The notes under the pieces are model-generated. The model had not been told where the DNA came from and ran no database searches. It saw nothing but the letters and a program-made list of their open reading frames with translations. Both the position numbers and the translations under genes were made by a program. This document shows, one piece after another, positions 44,143-52,849 of a stretch of 64,000 nucleotides of DNA; position 1 is the first letter of the stretch, and the number at the start of each line of letters is the position of its first letter. Source of the DNA: Streptomyces monomycini (GTDB lineage: Bacteria; Actinomycetota; Actinomycetes; Streptomycetales; Streptomycetaceae); assembly GCF_022271435.1 (NCBI RefSeq), contig NZ_JAFIQY010000004.1:1-64000 (forward strand), read 5' to 3'.

Positions 44143-45018
44143 TTGGCAGCAGGAGCACCGCACCCATCGGCCGGCCCGGACTGGGGAAAGGCGGATTTCG
44201 AGGCCATCTACGACCGTCCCGACCCGCGTACGTACTTCCGGACGCTGCGTCCGCTCGACTATCAGATCCCGCACCACGGCCAGGGCGTCTTCCGCGCCCT
44301 GGCCGAGTCCCTGCAACGGCGCCGCCCCGGCCGCCCGTCGCTCCAGGTCGTCGACCTGTGCTGTTCCTACGGCGTCAACGCCGCGCTGCTGAACCACAAG
44401 CTGAGCCTCGCCGACCTGTACGACCGGTACACCGACGCCCAGGAGACCGGCGGTCTGGCGCCGGGCCGGCTGGCCGCCGAGGACCGGACGTTCTTCGACG
44501 AGCTGCGCCGTCCGGAAGCGGTACGGATCCTCGGCATCGACGCGGCCCGGCACGCGGTCGGCTACGCCGAGCGGGTGGGCCTGCTGGACGCCGGGTTCGC
44601 CGAGAACCTGGAGGCCGCCGAGCCCACCGCGCGGCTGCGCGCCGCCATGGCCGGTACCGACCTGATCACCGTGACGGGCGGCGTGGGCTACATCTCCGCC
44701 ACCACCTTCGGCCGGCTGCTCGCCTGTACGCCCGCCCCGCCCTGGGTAGCCGCGTTCGTCCTGCGGACGGTGTCGTACGCGCCGGTCGCCGCGCTGCTCG
44801 CGGACGCGGGCCTGGTGACCGAGCAGCTGCCCGTACGCACCTTCCGCCAGCGCCGGTTCGCCGACCTCGCGGAGCGCCGGGCCGCCTTCGGCGCGCTCCA
44901 GGACCGGGACCTGGACACCGCCGGCAAGGAGTCGGACGGCTTCTACCACGCGGACCTCTATCTCTCCCGGCCCGCGGCGGACGTGGCGGCGCTGCCGCTG
45001 GAGCGGCTGATCCCCTGA
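44143..45018 (+). CDS. Class I SAM-dependent methyltransferase-like protein
   Basis: A 291-residue protein, if the TTG at 44143 is the start; AGGAGG lies seven bases upstream, far better than anything before the in-frame ATG at 44089. Early conserved-looking text is DWGKADFEAIYDRPDPRTYF and RPLDYQIPHHGQGVFRAL. The SAM-binding motif I is VVDLCCSYGVNAALL, followed by RILGIDAARHAVGYAERVG and DLITVTGGVGYISATTFGRL, a variant of motif IV. The usual glycines are replaced by cysteine and serine (DLCCSYG), so either binding is atypical or the fold is used differently. Substrate unknown. Confidence 0.75.
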   Translation: MAAGAPHPSAGPDWGKADFEAIYDRPDPRTYFRTLRPLDYQIPHHGQGVFRALAESLQRRRPGRPSLQVVDLCCSYGVNAALLNHKLSLADLYDRYTDAQETGGLAPGRLAAEDRTFFDELRRPEAVRILGIDAARHAVGYAERVGLLDAGFAENLEAAEPTARLRAAMAGTDLITVTGGVGYISATTFGRLLACTPAPPWVAAFVLRTVSYAPVAALLADAGLVTEQLPVRTFRQRRFADLAERRAAFGALQDRDLDTAGKESDGFYHADLYLSRPAADVAALPLERLIP

Positions 45019-45085
45019 GGCGCGCCGCCGGTCCGTGGCGTGCGGCCGCCCGGACGCGCGCCTCCGCCCGGACCCGCCCCGCCGC

Positions 45086-46003
45086 TCAGTGCGCGCGGCG
45101 GGCGGACGCCAGGTGTTCGCGGGCGATCCGCTCGACGATCGCGTACTCCCTGGCCATCAGGGCGTCGAGCAGCGCCGTGTGCTCGGACGCGGCGGCGAGC
45201 AGGTCGGCCGTGCGGGGCGGAGCGCCCCCGGGCGCCGGCCACTGCGTACGGCGGTGCAGGTCGTCGGCGACCAGGAGGAGCTGGCGGTTGCCGGTGAGCG
45301 CGAGCAGCGCGTGGTGGAAGGCGTGGTCGGCCTCCGCGTAACCGGCGCGGTCGCCGCGGGCGGCGGCCGCGACACCGGCGGCGGCCAGCGGGCGCAGCTC
45401 CTCCCAGCGTTCGGCGGGCAGCGCCCGCGCCAGCCGCAGCAGCGCCGGTATCTCCAGCATGGCGCGCACCTCCGCCAGCTCCGCGAGGTCGCGGTGGGTG
45501 CGTTCGGCGATGCGGAAGCCGCGGTTCGGGGCGACTTCGACCGCGCCCTCCCCGGCCAGCGTCTGCATGGCCTCCCGGACGGGCGTGGCGGAGACGCCGT
45601 AGCGGACGGCGAGCGCGGGGGCCGAATAGACCTCGCCGGGGCGCAGTTCGCCGGACATCAGGGCTTCGCGGAGGGCGGCGAGCACCTGGCCGCGCACGGA
45701 GTGCCGTTGCGGCTGCTTGCGCGGTACGGCATCGGCGGTGGAAGCGGGGGCCGGGACCGCCGCGCCTCCCCGTACGCCGCCGTGGGCCGCCCTGGAGGGA
45801 GCGGTAAGAGGGGACAGCGGCACGGGCACGAACGCCGTGGCGGGGTCGGGCACGCCGGGGTCGTGCTCGTACGCGGTGTCCGGCGCGCAGGGGCCGGCGG
45901 GCGCGGCGCGTCCGGTGTGCTCGCCCCGCGCGGGCAGCGAGCCGCCCTGCGCGGGCACCTGGGCGCGCAGCCGCGGCGCCGGTTCCGCTCTGCCCTGCTC
46001 CAT
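45086..46003 (-). CDS. GntR-family (FCD) transcriptional regulator
   Basis: A 305-residue regulator. The winged helix (SVRGQVLAALREALMSGELR, VYSAPALAVRYGVSATPVREAM, LAGEGAVEVAPNRGFRIAE) starts only at about residue 103. The FCD ligand-binding domain follows, with AEVRAMLEIPALLRLARALP, DHAFHHALLALTGNRQLLL and a late SEHTALLDALMAREYAIVERIAREHL, where the metal-binding histidines lie. The first 100 residues are Pro/Ala/Gly-rich and apparently disordered, which is unusual; an internal start is possible, but GAGGAGG before the ATG at 46003 supports the long form. Targets are not evident. Confidence 0.9.
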   Translation of the reverse strand: MEQGRAEPAPRLRAQVPAQGGSLPARGEHTGRAAPAGPCAPDTAYEHDPGVPDPATAFVPVPLSPLTAPSRAAHGGVRGGAAVPAPASTADAVPRKQPQRHSVRGQVLAALREALMSGELRPGEVYSAPALAVRYGVSATPVREAMQTLAGEGAVEVAPNRGFRIAERTHRDLAELAEVRAMLEIPALLRLARALPAERWEELRPLAAAGVAAAARGDRAGYAEADHAFHHALLALTGNRQLLLVADDLHRRTQWPAPGGAPPRTADLLAAASEHTALLDALMAREYAIVERIAREHLASARRAH

Positions 46004-46085
46004 ACGGGTTCCTCCTCACGTCCTCCAGCACCATAGGCGCCCCCTGTGACAGTTCAAACCCGGCTCAAAACCGCTGAAGATCGGG

Positions 46086-46104
46086 TAAGGTAAGCCTTAC
46101 CTGC
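46086..46104 (+). promoter_or_regulatory. Iron box (DmdR/IdeR-type) upstream of the FhuF-like gene
   Basis: AGGTAAG-C-CTTACCT (46088-46102) is a perfect dyad resembling the actinobacterial iron box TTAGGTTAGGCTAACCTAA. It lies 11 bases before the start of a siderophore-reductase-type gene, so iron-dependent repression is likely. Confidence 0.75.
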
Positions 46105-46112
46105 CAACGGAC

Positions 46113-46973
46113 GTGATATCGGTGGTGTCCCGCATGGCCTCTCTGCTCGCCGCCCGGCCGCGCATCGAGCCCTTCGCCGGGGCGTACGCCCGGCTGACCG
46201 AGGTGTTCCCCACACTGAAGGTGACCGACTGGGAGACGGCGGCACCGCACGGCGAGGGCTGGGTGACGGCCGCCGGGCTGGCCACCGACCCCGCGACCCT
46301 GGACGCCTTCCTGGCCTGGGACGACGCGCAGGTGGTGGCGGACTACGGACAGCGGGCCCGCCCGGACGTCGTCGCGACCTTCGCGCTGCACCGTTACGCC
46401 TGGCCCGCCTGCCTGCTGATCACCATCCCCTGGTTCCTGCACCGGCGGGTGCCGCGGCTGCCCGTCGGGGCCGTCGCCCACCACCGCGAGCAGGGCCGGA
46501 TGGCCGTACAGGTGCGCTCGTTCGCGTGCCTGCCCGGCGACCCGGCCGCGGAGCTGCCCGGCGCCCGGGTCGTCCCGGACGAGGAGGCCCTGCGCGCCGA
46601 GGTGCGGGAAGCGGTCGCCGAGCACCTCGGGCCGGTCCTGGAGGCCTTCCGGCCCCGGATGCGGCGCGGCCCCCGGGCCCTGTGGGGCATGGTGTCCGAC
46701 GAGATCGCCGAGGGCCTGTGGTACTTGGGGCACCTGCTGGGCGAGGAGCCGCGGGCGGTGGCCGAGCTGAAGCGGCTGCTGCCGGGCGGCACGGCCCCGT
46801 ACCCGGGCGGCGCCGCCTTCCGCGAGCTGACCGGCCCGGACGGCGCGGCGCTGCCCACCCGGGACCGGGCGAGCTGCTGCATGTTCTACACGCTGCGCCC
46901 CGAGGACACCTGTGTGACCTGCCCGCGTACGTGCGACGCGGATCGCATCAGCCGCCTCATCGCAACCACCTGA
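46113..46973 (+). CDS. FhuF-type (2Fe-2S) siderophore-iron reductase
   Basis: A 286-residue cytoplasmic protein. The C-terminus has the diagnostic CC-x10-C-x2-C cluster motif (SCCMFYTLRPEDTCVTCP), which binds the unusual 2Fe-2S centre of FhuF. The body contains the ferric-iron-reductase-like region HRYAWPACLLITIPWFLHRR and WGMVSDEIAEGLWYLGHLLG. FhuF proteins reduce ferric siderophores to release iron. The iron box just upstream supports iron-starvation induction. GTG at 46113 is used; ATG at 46134 (MASLLAARPRIEP) is an alternative start that would leave a conventional leader after the box. Confidence 0.9.
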   Translation: MISVVSRMASLLAARPRIEPFAGAYARLTEVFPTLKVTDWETAAPHGEGWVTAAGLATDPATLDAFLAWDDAQVVADYGQRARPDVVATFALHRYAWPACLLITIPWFLHRRVPRLPVGAVAHHREQGRMAVQVRSFACLPGDPAAELPGARVVPDEEALRAEVREAVAEHLGPVLEAFRPRMRRGPRALWGMVSDEIAEGLWYLGHLLGEEPRAVAELKRLLPGGTAPYPGGAAFRELTGPDGAALPTRDRASCCMFYTLRPEDTCVTCPRTCDADRISRLIATT

Positions 46974-47003
46974 CACCCACACCACCCGATCGAGTCGTCG
47001 AAT

Positions 47004-47039
47004 TCGAACTCAACCCTGTCTTCTTCCAAGGGAGTTCGA
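47004..47039. terminator. Inverted repeat after the FhuF-like gene
   Basis: TCGAACTC (47004-47011) pairs exactly with GAGTTCGA (47032-47039) across 20 bases. Weak terminator or operator candidate between the FhuF-like and DUF2637 genes. Confidence 0.35.
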
Positions 47040-47169
47040 GCCGGACACACCCATCCGTAGGTCCCCGCACTCCCTTGCGGTGCTCTTGCCCCGAAACCCT
47101 TCGGAGCGACGGACGGATTCCGCCAGGATGTCGCGCGAAACCGCGTACGCCGAGGCAAGGGGCCCCTGG

Positions 47170-48294
47170 ATGAGAATGACCGATATATCGCTTAATTGGC
47201 TGGCTCCGGGGGTGCTGCTGCTCGTCGGCATCCTCTCCGCCGTGTTCGTGGTCCTGCGCGGCAAGCGCTCGTCCGAAACGGCGGCCGGGGGCGAGGACTC
47301 CTGGGAGCGCAGCGAGGAACGCAAGCGCCGCAAGGAGGCGGTCTACGGCACCGCCTCGTACCTGCTGCTGTTCTGCTGCGCCGCGGTGGCGGCGGCCCTC
47401 TCCTTCCACGGGCTGGTCGGCTTCGGCGTGACCAACCTCAACCTCTCCGGAGGCTGGGAGTACCTGGTGCCGTTCGGGCTCGACGGCGCGGCGATGTTCT
47501 GCTCTGTGCTCGCCGTGCGCGAGGCCAGCCACGGTGACGCGGCGCTCGGCTCGCGCCTGCTCGTCTGGCTGTTCGCCGGGGCCGCCGCCTGGTTCAACTG
47601 GGTGCACGCGCCCCGCGGCTTCGGCCACGACGGCGCGCCCCAGTTCTTCGCCGGGATGTCCCTGTCGGCGGCGGTCCTCTTCGACCGGGCGCTCAAGCAG
47701 ACCCGGCGGGCCGCGCTGCGCGAACAGGGCCTGGTACCGCGACCGCTGCCGCAGATCCGCGTCGTACGGTGGCTGCGGGCCCCCCGGGAGACCTTCGGCG
47801 CCTGGTCGCTGATGCTGCTGGAAGGCGTACGGACGCTGGACGAGGCGGTCGAAGAGGTACGCGAGGACCGGCGGCAGAAGGAGCAGAACCGTCACCGCAG
47901 GCGGGAGCGGGACAAGCTGGACCGCGCCCGCATCAAGGCGATCAACCGCCAGCACCGGCACTGGAGCCGCGGCCGCGGCGGCCGGCAGGTCCCGCTGACG
48001 GCGGGCGTCCCGACGGCCCACGGCTCCCCCGCCGCCGCGCAGCAGGCCGGCGCGGAACCTGCGATAGCCGGCGACCCGGAAACCCTGCCGCCCGGAGCGT
48101 TGTCCACGGGGTCCGACCCACTGCATCCGGCCGGTTCCCGCCCGGCGCTGAAGGCCGTGCACGGCCCCGGCGGCGACCCGGCGGGCCCGTACCGGCGGAC
48201 CGTGGACCTGACCGCCGAGGACGACACCCAGGCACTGCCCCGGCTGGACTCCCTGGAGGAGAAACTGGCCCAGATCGAGAAGCAGTTCGGCTGA
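47170..48294 (+). CDS. DUF2637 (SpdB-like) membrane protein
   Basis: A 374-residue protein. An N-terminal segment (LAPGVLLLVGILSAVFVVL) is followed by a charged loop and four more hydrophobic segments containing the DUF2637 signature: GTASYLLLFCCAAVAAALSF, GFGVTNLNLSGGWEYLVPFG, LDGAAMFCSVLAVREASHGD and AGAAAWFNWVHAPRG. The cytoplasmic tail is basic and then low-complexity, ending in a coiled-coil-like LDSLEEKLAQIEKQFG. Relatives occur on Streptomyces conjugative plasmids (spread proteins) and on chromosomes with developmental roles suspected. No transfer genes are nearby. Starts at 47170 and 47176 are both possible. Confidence 0.85.
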   Translation: MRMTDISLNWLAPGVLLLVGILSAVFVVLRGKRSSETAAGGEDSWERSEERKRRKEAVYGTASYLLLFCCAAVAAALSFHGLVGFGVTNLNLSGGWEYLVPFGLDGAAMFCSVLAVREASHGDAALGSRLLVWLFAGAAAWFNWVHAPRGFGHDGAPQFFAGMSLSAAVLFDRALKQTRRAALREQGLVPRPLPQIRVVRWLRAPRETFGAWSLMLLEGVRTLDEAVEEVREDRRQKEQNRHRRRERDKLDRARIKAINRQHRHWSRGRGGRQVPLTAGVPTAHGSPAAAQQAGAEPAIAGDPETLPPGALSTGSDPLHPAGSRPALKAVHGPGGDPAGPYRRTVDLTAEDDTQALPRLDSLEEKLAQIEKQFG

Positions 48295-48330
48295 CCCGCG
48301 GCGGACCGTGCCCGCACCCCCGGCCTTTTG

Positions 48331-48450
48331 TCAGGCCGGTCCGCCGCCCAGCTCAGCCCGCCAGAGCGCTCCGCCGCTCGACTCGACCCGCCAGGCCGCT
48401 CCGCCGCCGGACTCGACCCGTCAGGCCGGTCCGCCGCCCAGCTCGAACCA
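48331..48450. repeat. Four 30-bp tandem units spanning the end of the anti-sigma-type ATPase gene
   Basis: Units 48331-48360, 48361-48390, 48391-48420 and 48421-48450 are exactly 30 bp each; the first and last share their first 24 bases. The last unit contains the C-terminal codons and TGA of the ATPase gene. Read in that frame, the inner units encode RVESGGGAAW and RVESSGGALW, with TGG where the outer units have TGA. Confidence 0.9.
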
Positions 48451-48879
48451 GACGCACTTGCCCACGCCGTGGGCCTTGACCCCCCACGCGTCCGCGAGGG
48501 AGTGCACCAGCATCAGCCCCCTCCCCGAGGTGCCGTCCGTCGTCGGCGGGCGCAGCCTGGGCCGCCGCCCGACGAAGTCCCGTACCTCCACCCGCAGCCG
48601 GTCGGTGACCGTGGCGGTCACGACGGCGCCCCCGTTCGTGTGCACGAGAGCGTTGGTGACCAGCTCGCTGATGAGCAGTTCCGCTATGTCGGCGTCCCCG
48701 CACTCCCCCCACTGGCGCAGCAGCTGACGCAGCTCGGCGCGTACGCCCGCCACCGCCGTCAGGTCCGCACGCCGCAGTGTGCGTTCCATCGTCCCCGGCA
48801 GCCGGGTACCGTTGCGGACGCCGGCGCGTCCGTCCACCGGTCCGGCTCTGTCCTCACGCCGCACAGACTGACGCTTCAT
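48421..48879 (-). CDS. RsbW-type HATPase anti-sigma regulator
   Basis: A 152-residue small ATP-binding protein of the serine-kinase/anti-sigma type that binds sigma factors or anti-anti-sigma proteins. N-box ELLISELVTNALVHTNGG, G1 region RVEVRDFVGRRPRLR, G2 GRGLMLVHSLADAWGV and final KCVWFEL are clear. The glycine of G1 (DxG) is altered to DFVG. A start at 48789 (MERTLRRADLTAV) is as likely as 48879. The C-terminus FELGGGPA* lies in a 30-bp tandem repeat whose other copies continue the frame beyond the TGA, suggesting a lost or variable repeat tail. Confidence 0.88.
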   Translation of the reverse strand: MKRQSVRREDRAGPVDGRAGVRNGTRLPGTMERTLRRADLTAVAGVRAELRQLLRQWGECGDADIAELLISELVTNALVHTNGGAVVTATVTDRLRVEVRDFVGRRPRLRPPTTDGTSGRGLMLVHSLADAWGVKAHGVGKCVWFELGGGPA

Positions 48880-49075
48880 CCTCCCCGCTCCGTACGCATT
48901 TCCGTGCCGTGGTCTCGAACAGCTTCACGGTCATGCATTCCCACCCGGCCCGTCGCCATGCTTCGGCCCGCCGGACGGCGCGACAGCAGACCGCAGGCAT
49001 GTGCCCGCGGCTCACCTCGGGGAACGTCCGGTCAGCGGCCGTACTCGATCTCCGCCGGGGGCCGGGCCCGCCCGC

Positions 49076-50818
49076 TCAAGGGCGCGGAATGTTGCGGAGG
49101 TTGGAACGGGCCATCTGGAGCATCCGGCCGACCCCGCCGTCCAGCACGATCTTGCCGGCCGAGAGCGCGAAGCCCTGGACCATGTCCTTGCTGATCTTCG
49201 GCGGCATGGAGAGCGCGTTGGGGTCGGTGACGATGTCGACCAGGGCCGGGCCCTTGTGCTTGAAGGCGTCGCGCAGCGCGCCGCGCAGCTCCTTGGGCTT
49301 CTCCACCCGTACGCCGTGCGCCCCGGCGGCCCGCGCGATGGCGGCGAAGTCCGGGTTGTGGTTGTCGGTCCCGTAGGCGGGCAGGCCGGCGACCATCATC
49401 TCCAGCTCGACCATGCCGAGCGAGGAGTTGTTGAAGAGGATCACCTTCACCGGCAGGTCGTGCTGGACGAGGGTCAGGAAGTCGCCCATCAGCATGGAGA
49501 AGCCGCCGTCGCCGGACATCGAGACGACCTGGCGGCGCCGGTCGGTGAACTGCGCGCCGATCGCCTGTGGCAGGGCGTTGGCCATCGATCCGTGGGTGAA
49601 GGAACCGATCACACGGCGGCGGCCGTTGGGACTGATGTAGCGCGCCGCCCAGACATTGCACATCCCCGTGTCGACCGTGAAGATCGCATCCGCCGCCGCC
49701 TCCTCGTCCAGCACGGACGCGACGTACTCGGGGTGGATCGGCGTGTGCTTGTCGACCTTGCGGGTGTAGGCCTTGACGACGCCTTCCAGGGCGTCGGCGT
49801 GCTTCTTGAGCATCCGGTCGAGGAACTTGCGGCTCTTCTTGGGCGTGACGCGCGGGTTGAGGCAGCGCAGCGTCTCGCGTACGTCACCCCAGACGGCGAG
49901 GTCCAGCTTGGAGCGCCGGCCCAGCCGCTCCGGGCGCACATCGACCTGCACGATCTTCACGTCGTCCGGCAGGAAGGCGTTGTACGGGAAGTCCGTGCCG
50001 AGCAGGATCAGCAGGTCGCACTCGTGCGTGGCCTCGTAGGCCGCGCCGTAGCCGAGCAGGCCGCTCATACCGACGTCGTACGGATTGTCGTACTGGATCC
50101 ACTCCTTGCCGCGCAGCGCGTGCCCCACCGGGGCCTTGAGGCGCTCGGCGAACTCCATCACCTCGGCGTGCGCCCCCGCGGTGCCGCTGCCGCAGAAGAG
50201 GGTGACCTTGCCGGCGTCCTCGATCATCCGGACCAATTGGTCGATCTCCGCGTCACCGGGGCGTACGGAGGGGCGCGAGGTGACCAGTGCGGTCTCGATG
50301 GAGCGCTCGGGCGCCTCCTCGTCGGCGATGTCGCCGGGCAGCGAGACGACCGCGACGCCACTGAGCCCGATGGCGTTCTGCACGGCGGTCTGCAGCACCC
50401 GCGGCATCTGATCGCGGGTGGAGATCATCTCGCTGTAGTGGCTGCATTCGGTGAACAGCCGGTCGGGGTGGGTCTCCTGGAAGAAGCCGGTGCCGATCTC
50501 GCTGGAGGGGATGTGCGAGGCGAGCGCGAGCACCGGGGCCATCGAGCGGTGGGCGTCGAAGAGGCCGTTGATCAGGTGCAGGTTGCCGGGGCCGCAGGAG
50601 CCCGCGCAGGCCGCCAGCCGCCCGGTGATCTGCGCCTCGGCGCCCGCCGCGAAGGCGGCGACCTCTTCGTGGCGGACCTGCACCCAGTCGATCGCGGCGT
50701 TGCGGCGGATCGCGTCGACGACGGGGTTGAGGCTGTCGCCGACGACCCCGTAGAGCCGCCGCACGCCGGCGCGCACCAGAATGTCGACGAACTGCCCGGC
50801 CACGGTCTGTTTCGCCAT
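49076..50818 (-). CDS. poxB: Thiamine-diphosphate pyruvate dehydrogenase (PoxB-like)
   Basis: A 580-residue ThDP enzyme. Catalytic glutamate in WVQVRHEEVAAFAAGAEAQ, FAD-domain strand KVTLFCGSGTAGAHAEVMEF, and the ThDP motif GDGGFSMLMGDFLTLVQHD (GDG...N, with NNSSLGMV). PoxB decarboxylates pyruvate to acetate and CO2, passing electrons to quinones at the membrane; the C-terminal amphipathic tail that binds lipid in E. coli is not obvious. Acetolactate synthase and oxalyl-CoA decarboxylase are more distant alternatives. GGAGG precedes the ATG. The gene is alone on its strand, which fits stress/stationary control seen in other bacteria. Confidence 0.92.
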   Translation of the reverse strand: MAKQTVAGQFVDILVRAGVRRLYGVVGDSLNPVVDAIRRNAAIDWVQVRHEEVAAFAAGAEAQITGRLAACAGSCGPGNLHLINGLFDAHRSMAPVLALASHIPSSEIGTGFFQETHPDRLFTECSHYSEMISTRDQMPRVLQTAVQNAIGLSGVAVVSLPGDIADEEAPERSIETALVTSRPSVRPGDAEIDQLVRMIEDAGKVTLFCGSGTAGAHAEVMEFAERLKAPVGHALRGKEWIQYDNPYDVGMSGLLGYGAAYEATHECDLLILLGTDFPYNAFLPDDVKIVQVDVRPERLGRRSKLDLAVWGDVRETLRCLNPRVTPKKSRKFLDRMLKKHADALEGVVKAYTRKVDKHTPIHPEYVASVLDEEAAADAIFTVDTGMCNVWAARYISPNGRRRVIGSFTHGSMANALPQAIGAQFTDRRRQVVSMSGDGGFSMLMGDFLTLVQHDLPVKVILFNNSSLGMVELEMMVAGLPAYGTDNHNPDFAAIARAAGAHGVRVEKPKELRGALRDAFKHKGPALVDIVTDPNALSMPPKISKDMVQGFALSAGKIVLDGGVGRMLQMARSNLRNIPRP

Positions 50819-51030
50819 GTCGCCTCGCTCCTCCGGTGCTGGACCGAGGGGCAGACGCGCGCCCGACCATGGCCCTTTTGCGGCATTCCTCTCGGTTCTA
50901 CCACTCCCCCCGGGCCGTGTCCGGCCGGACTACGCCTGCCGCGTCACTCGGGCGCCGCCACGCCTGCCGCGTCACTCCGGTGCCGCCGTGACGGGCGCGT
51001 CACCACCACCGCCGCGCCGCGCCCGTCACA

Positions 51031-52554
51031 TCACTCCGGCTCCTCCGCGCCCGCTCCGTCGCGCCCTTCCCAGACCGCCACGGCCGTACGGTCCTGGCCG
51101 TACCCCTCCGCGTGCAGCCGGACGTCGGCCAGGAAGGACGCGAGGTCCGGTGCCCCGCCGCCCGACCAGCGGGCCGCCAGCCGGCCCGCGAAACCGGCCG
51201 CCTCGGTCAGCGGGCCGGCGAACCCGGCGCTGCACAGCAGCAGGGCGTCGCCGGGCCGGGTCACACAGGCCCGGAAGCGGAACGGCTCCGGCCATGTCTG
51301 CGGCACGGACTCGTACGGCGGACGCCAGTGCTGCCCGGACGGCGCGCGCGGCAGGCCGGGGAGGGTGCCGCCCGGGACTGGGCTGGACGGAGTGGGGCCG
51401 GGGCCCGGCCCCGGCCCTTCGGACAGCAGGCGCAGGTCAGGGCGGGTGTCGGACGGCAGGCGGAGGTCGGCCCCCGCGTCGGACGGCAGGCGCGCGTCGG
51501 AACCGGCGTCGGACGGCAGGCGCAGGTCGGGCCGGATGTCGGAAGGCCGCTGGACGCCCCGGTGGAACGCGTCCGTGGCGGGGTCGCCGGGAACCGGCCA
51601 GGGCGGCGTGTCGCCCGACGCCTCCGGCGCGCGAGGCTCGCCGCCCGCGGAGCCGTCGTCCGGTTGCCCGGCAGCCGCCGCATCGGCCCCGGCGGCCGCC
51701 TCGTCGTCCCGGGGCGGCGCGGGCTCCAGGTCCTGCCAGGCGCCGTTGCGCAGCCGGAGGAACCCGCCCGCGCCGACGCCGAAGAACACCCGGGTGCGGC
51801 AGGCCGGATCGGCGGGCAGCAGCAGGCAGCGCAGCGCCGCCGTGTACTGCTCGGGGTCCATGCCGTGCTCGCCCGCGTACGCGCGGAGCCTGCCGTAACT
51901 GCGGTCGGTGAGGCGGTGCAGGCCGGACTTCAGGGCGCAGCGGTCTCCCGTACGGATGTCCTCGGCCAGCCGGGGACAGCTGCGGCCGACGGCGCCGCCG
52001 ATCCAGCGGCAGACGTCGCGGGCGGCGCGGTGGGCACCCGCCGCGTACGCGTACGCACCGCCGTCGCCGCCGGCCGCGGTGGCCACCGCGACCAGGATCA
52101 GGGCGTGCTGCCCGGCGCCGAACCGGGCGGTGAGCAGGGCGTCCCCGCGTGGCTCGGCCCGGCGGCGGGCCGCTTCGCCGCGCAGCGAGGCGGCGCGCAG
52201 GGTGAGCGGGCCGTATCCGGCGCCGTCCAGTTCCGTGTCGGGCACGAGGTCGTCGAGCGCGGCCGGGTCCGCGGTGGGCAGGGCCATCGGCTCGGGGCCG
52301 GGGGCAGGGGCTGCGGGCGGTCCGGGGGCGGGCCCGGACTCCGTCTCCCGGGCCGGGCCCGCCCCTGTGGTGTCCTCGGTGGCCGTCCCGGCCCCGGGTG
52401 CCCGGCTCACCGCGCGGAAGGCGGAGTCCACACGGTCGTCGAGCGTGTCCGGGGCCGTCGCGGGGCCGGTGTCCCGCGCCGCTTCGCCGTGGTCCTCGTA
52501 CAACTCCCGCCACCAGGAGTTCTCGTGGTGGCGCCGATCCCCCTGTGGGTTCAT
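51031..52554 (-). CDS. PP2C-like phosphatase-fold protein with 10-residue repeats
   Basis: A 507-residue protein. WWRELYEDHGE near the start and LTARFGAGQHALILVAVATA, RCALKSGLHRLTDRSYGRL, ACVTRPGDALLLCSAGFAGPL and a final DRTAVAVWEG resemble the serine/threonine phosphatase PP2C fold. The metal-binding aspartates of true PP2Cs (DG near the start and DN near the end) are not seen, so activity is doubtful. A 4 x 10-residue repeat (LRLPSDAGSDARLPSD) encoded by 30-bp tandem units lies in a disordered linker. A CAAT-rich -10-like element six to seven bases before the ATG suggests a leaderless message. Confidence 0.65.
   Translation of the reverse strand: MNPQGDRRHHENSWWRELYEDHGEAARDTGPATAPDTLDDRVDSAFRAVSRAPGAGTATEDTTGAGPARETESGPAPGPPAAPAPGPEPMALPTADPAALDDLVPDTELDGAGYGPLTLRAASLRGEAARRRAEPRGDALLTARFGAGQHALILVAVATAAGGDGGAYAYAAGAHRAARDVCRWIGGAVGRSCPRLAEDIRTGDRCALKSGLHRLTDRSYGRLRAYAGEHGMDPEQYTAALRCLLLPADPACRTRVFFGVGAGGFLRLRNGAWQDLEPAPPRDDEAAAGADAAAAGQPDDGSAGGEPRAPEASGDTPPWPVPGDPATDAFHRGVQRPSDIRPDLRLPSDAGSDARLPSDAGADLRLPSDTRPDLRLLSEGPGPGPGPTPSSPVPGGTLPGLPRAPSGQHWRPPYESVPQTWPEPFRFRACVTRPGDALLLCSAGFAGPLTEAAGFAGRLAARWSGGGAPDLASFLADVRLHAEGYGQDRTAVAVWEGRDGAGAEEPE
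51419..51538. repeat. Four 30-bp tandem units inside the PP2C-like gene
   Basis: Units beginning TCGGACGGCAGGCG start at 51419, 51449, 51479 and 51509 and encode a ten-residue RLPSD repeat. Divergence between units is mostly at third positions, so the peptide may be selected. Confidence 0.85.
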
Positions 52555-52849
52555 GCGGCGTATTGTCCACCGGCCGGCGGCCCGGAGACAGGGGCGCGGA
52601 AGGCACCCGGCGGGCTGCCCGGCGGGTACGCGCCACGGAGGGCGCCCGACCGGTTCGGGCCACGGCGGTCAGCGCGTCCCGGCCCCGGCGGCGCGATCAC
52701 AGCGCCCGGTGCCGGCGGTCCGGCCACGGATACCCCTGACCGGACGCCCGGTCCCGGCTCCCGGCCCCAGCTCTCGGCCCCGGGTCTCGGCCCCGGCTCC
52801 CGGCCCCGGCCGAGGAGCGCGCCGGGCCCGCTTCCGGCACGCTGGGGCC

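Noticed and set aside
47170..48294. Integrated conjugative element suggested by the SpdB-like DUF2637 protein
   Set aside because: No integrase, replication protein, TraB-like translocase, tRNA attachment site or direct repeats were seen around it.
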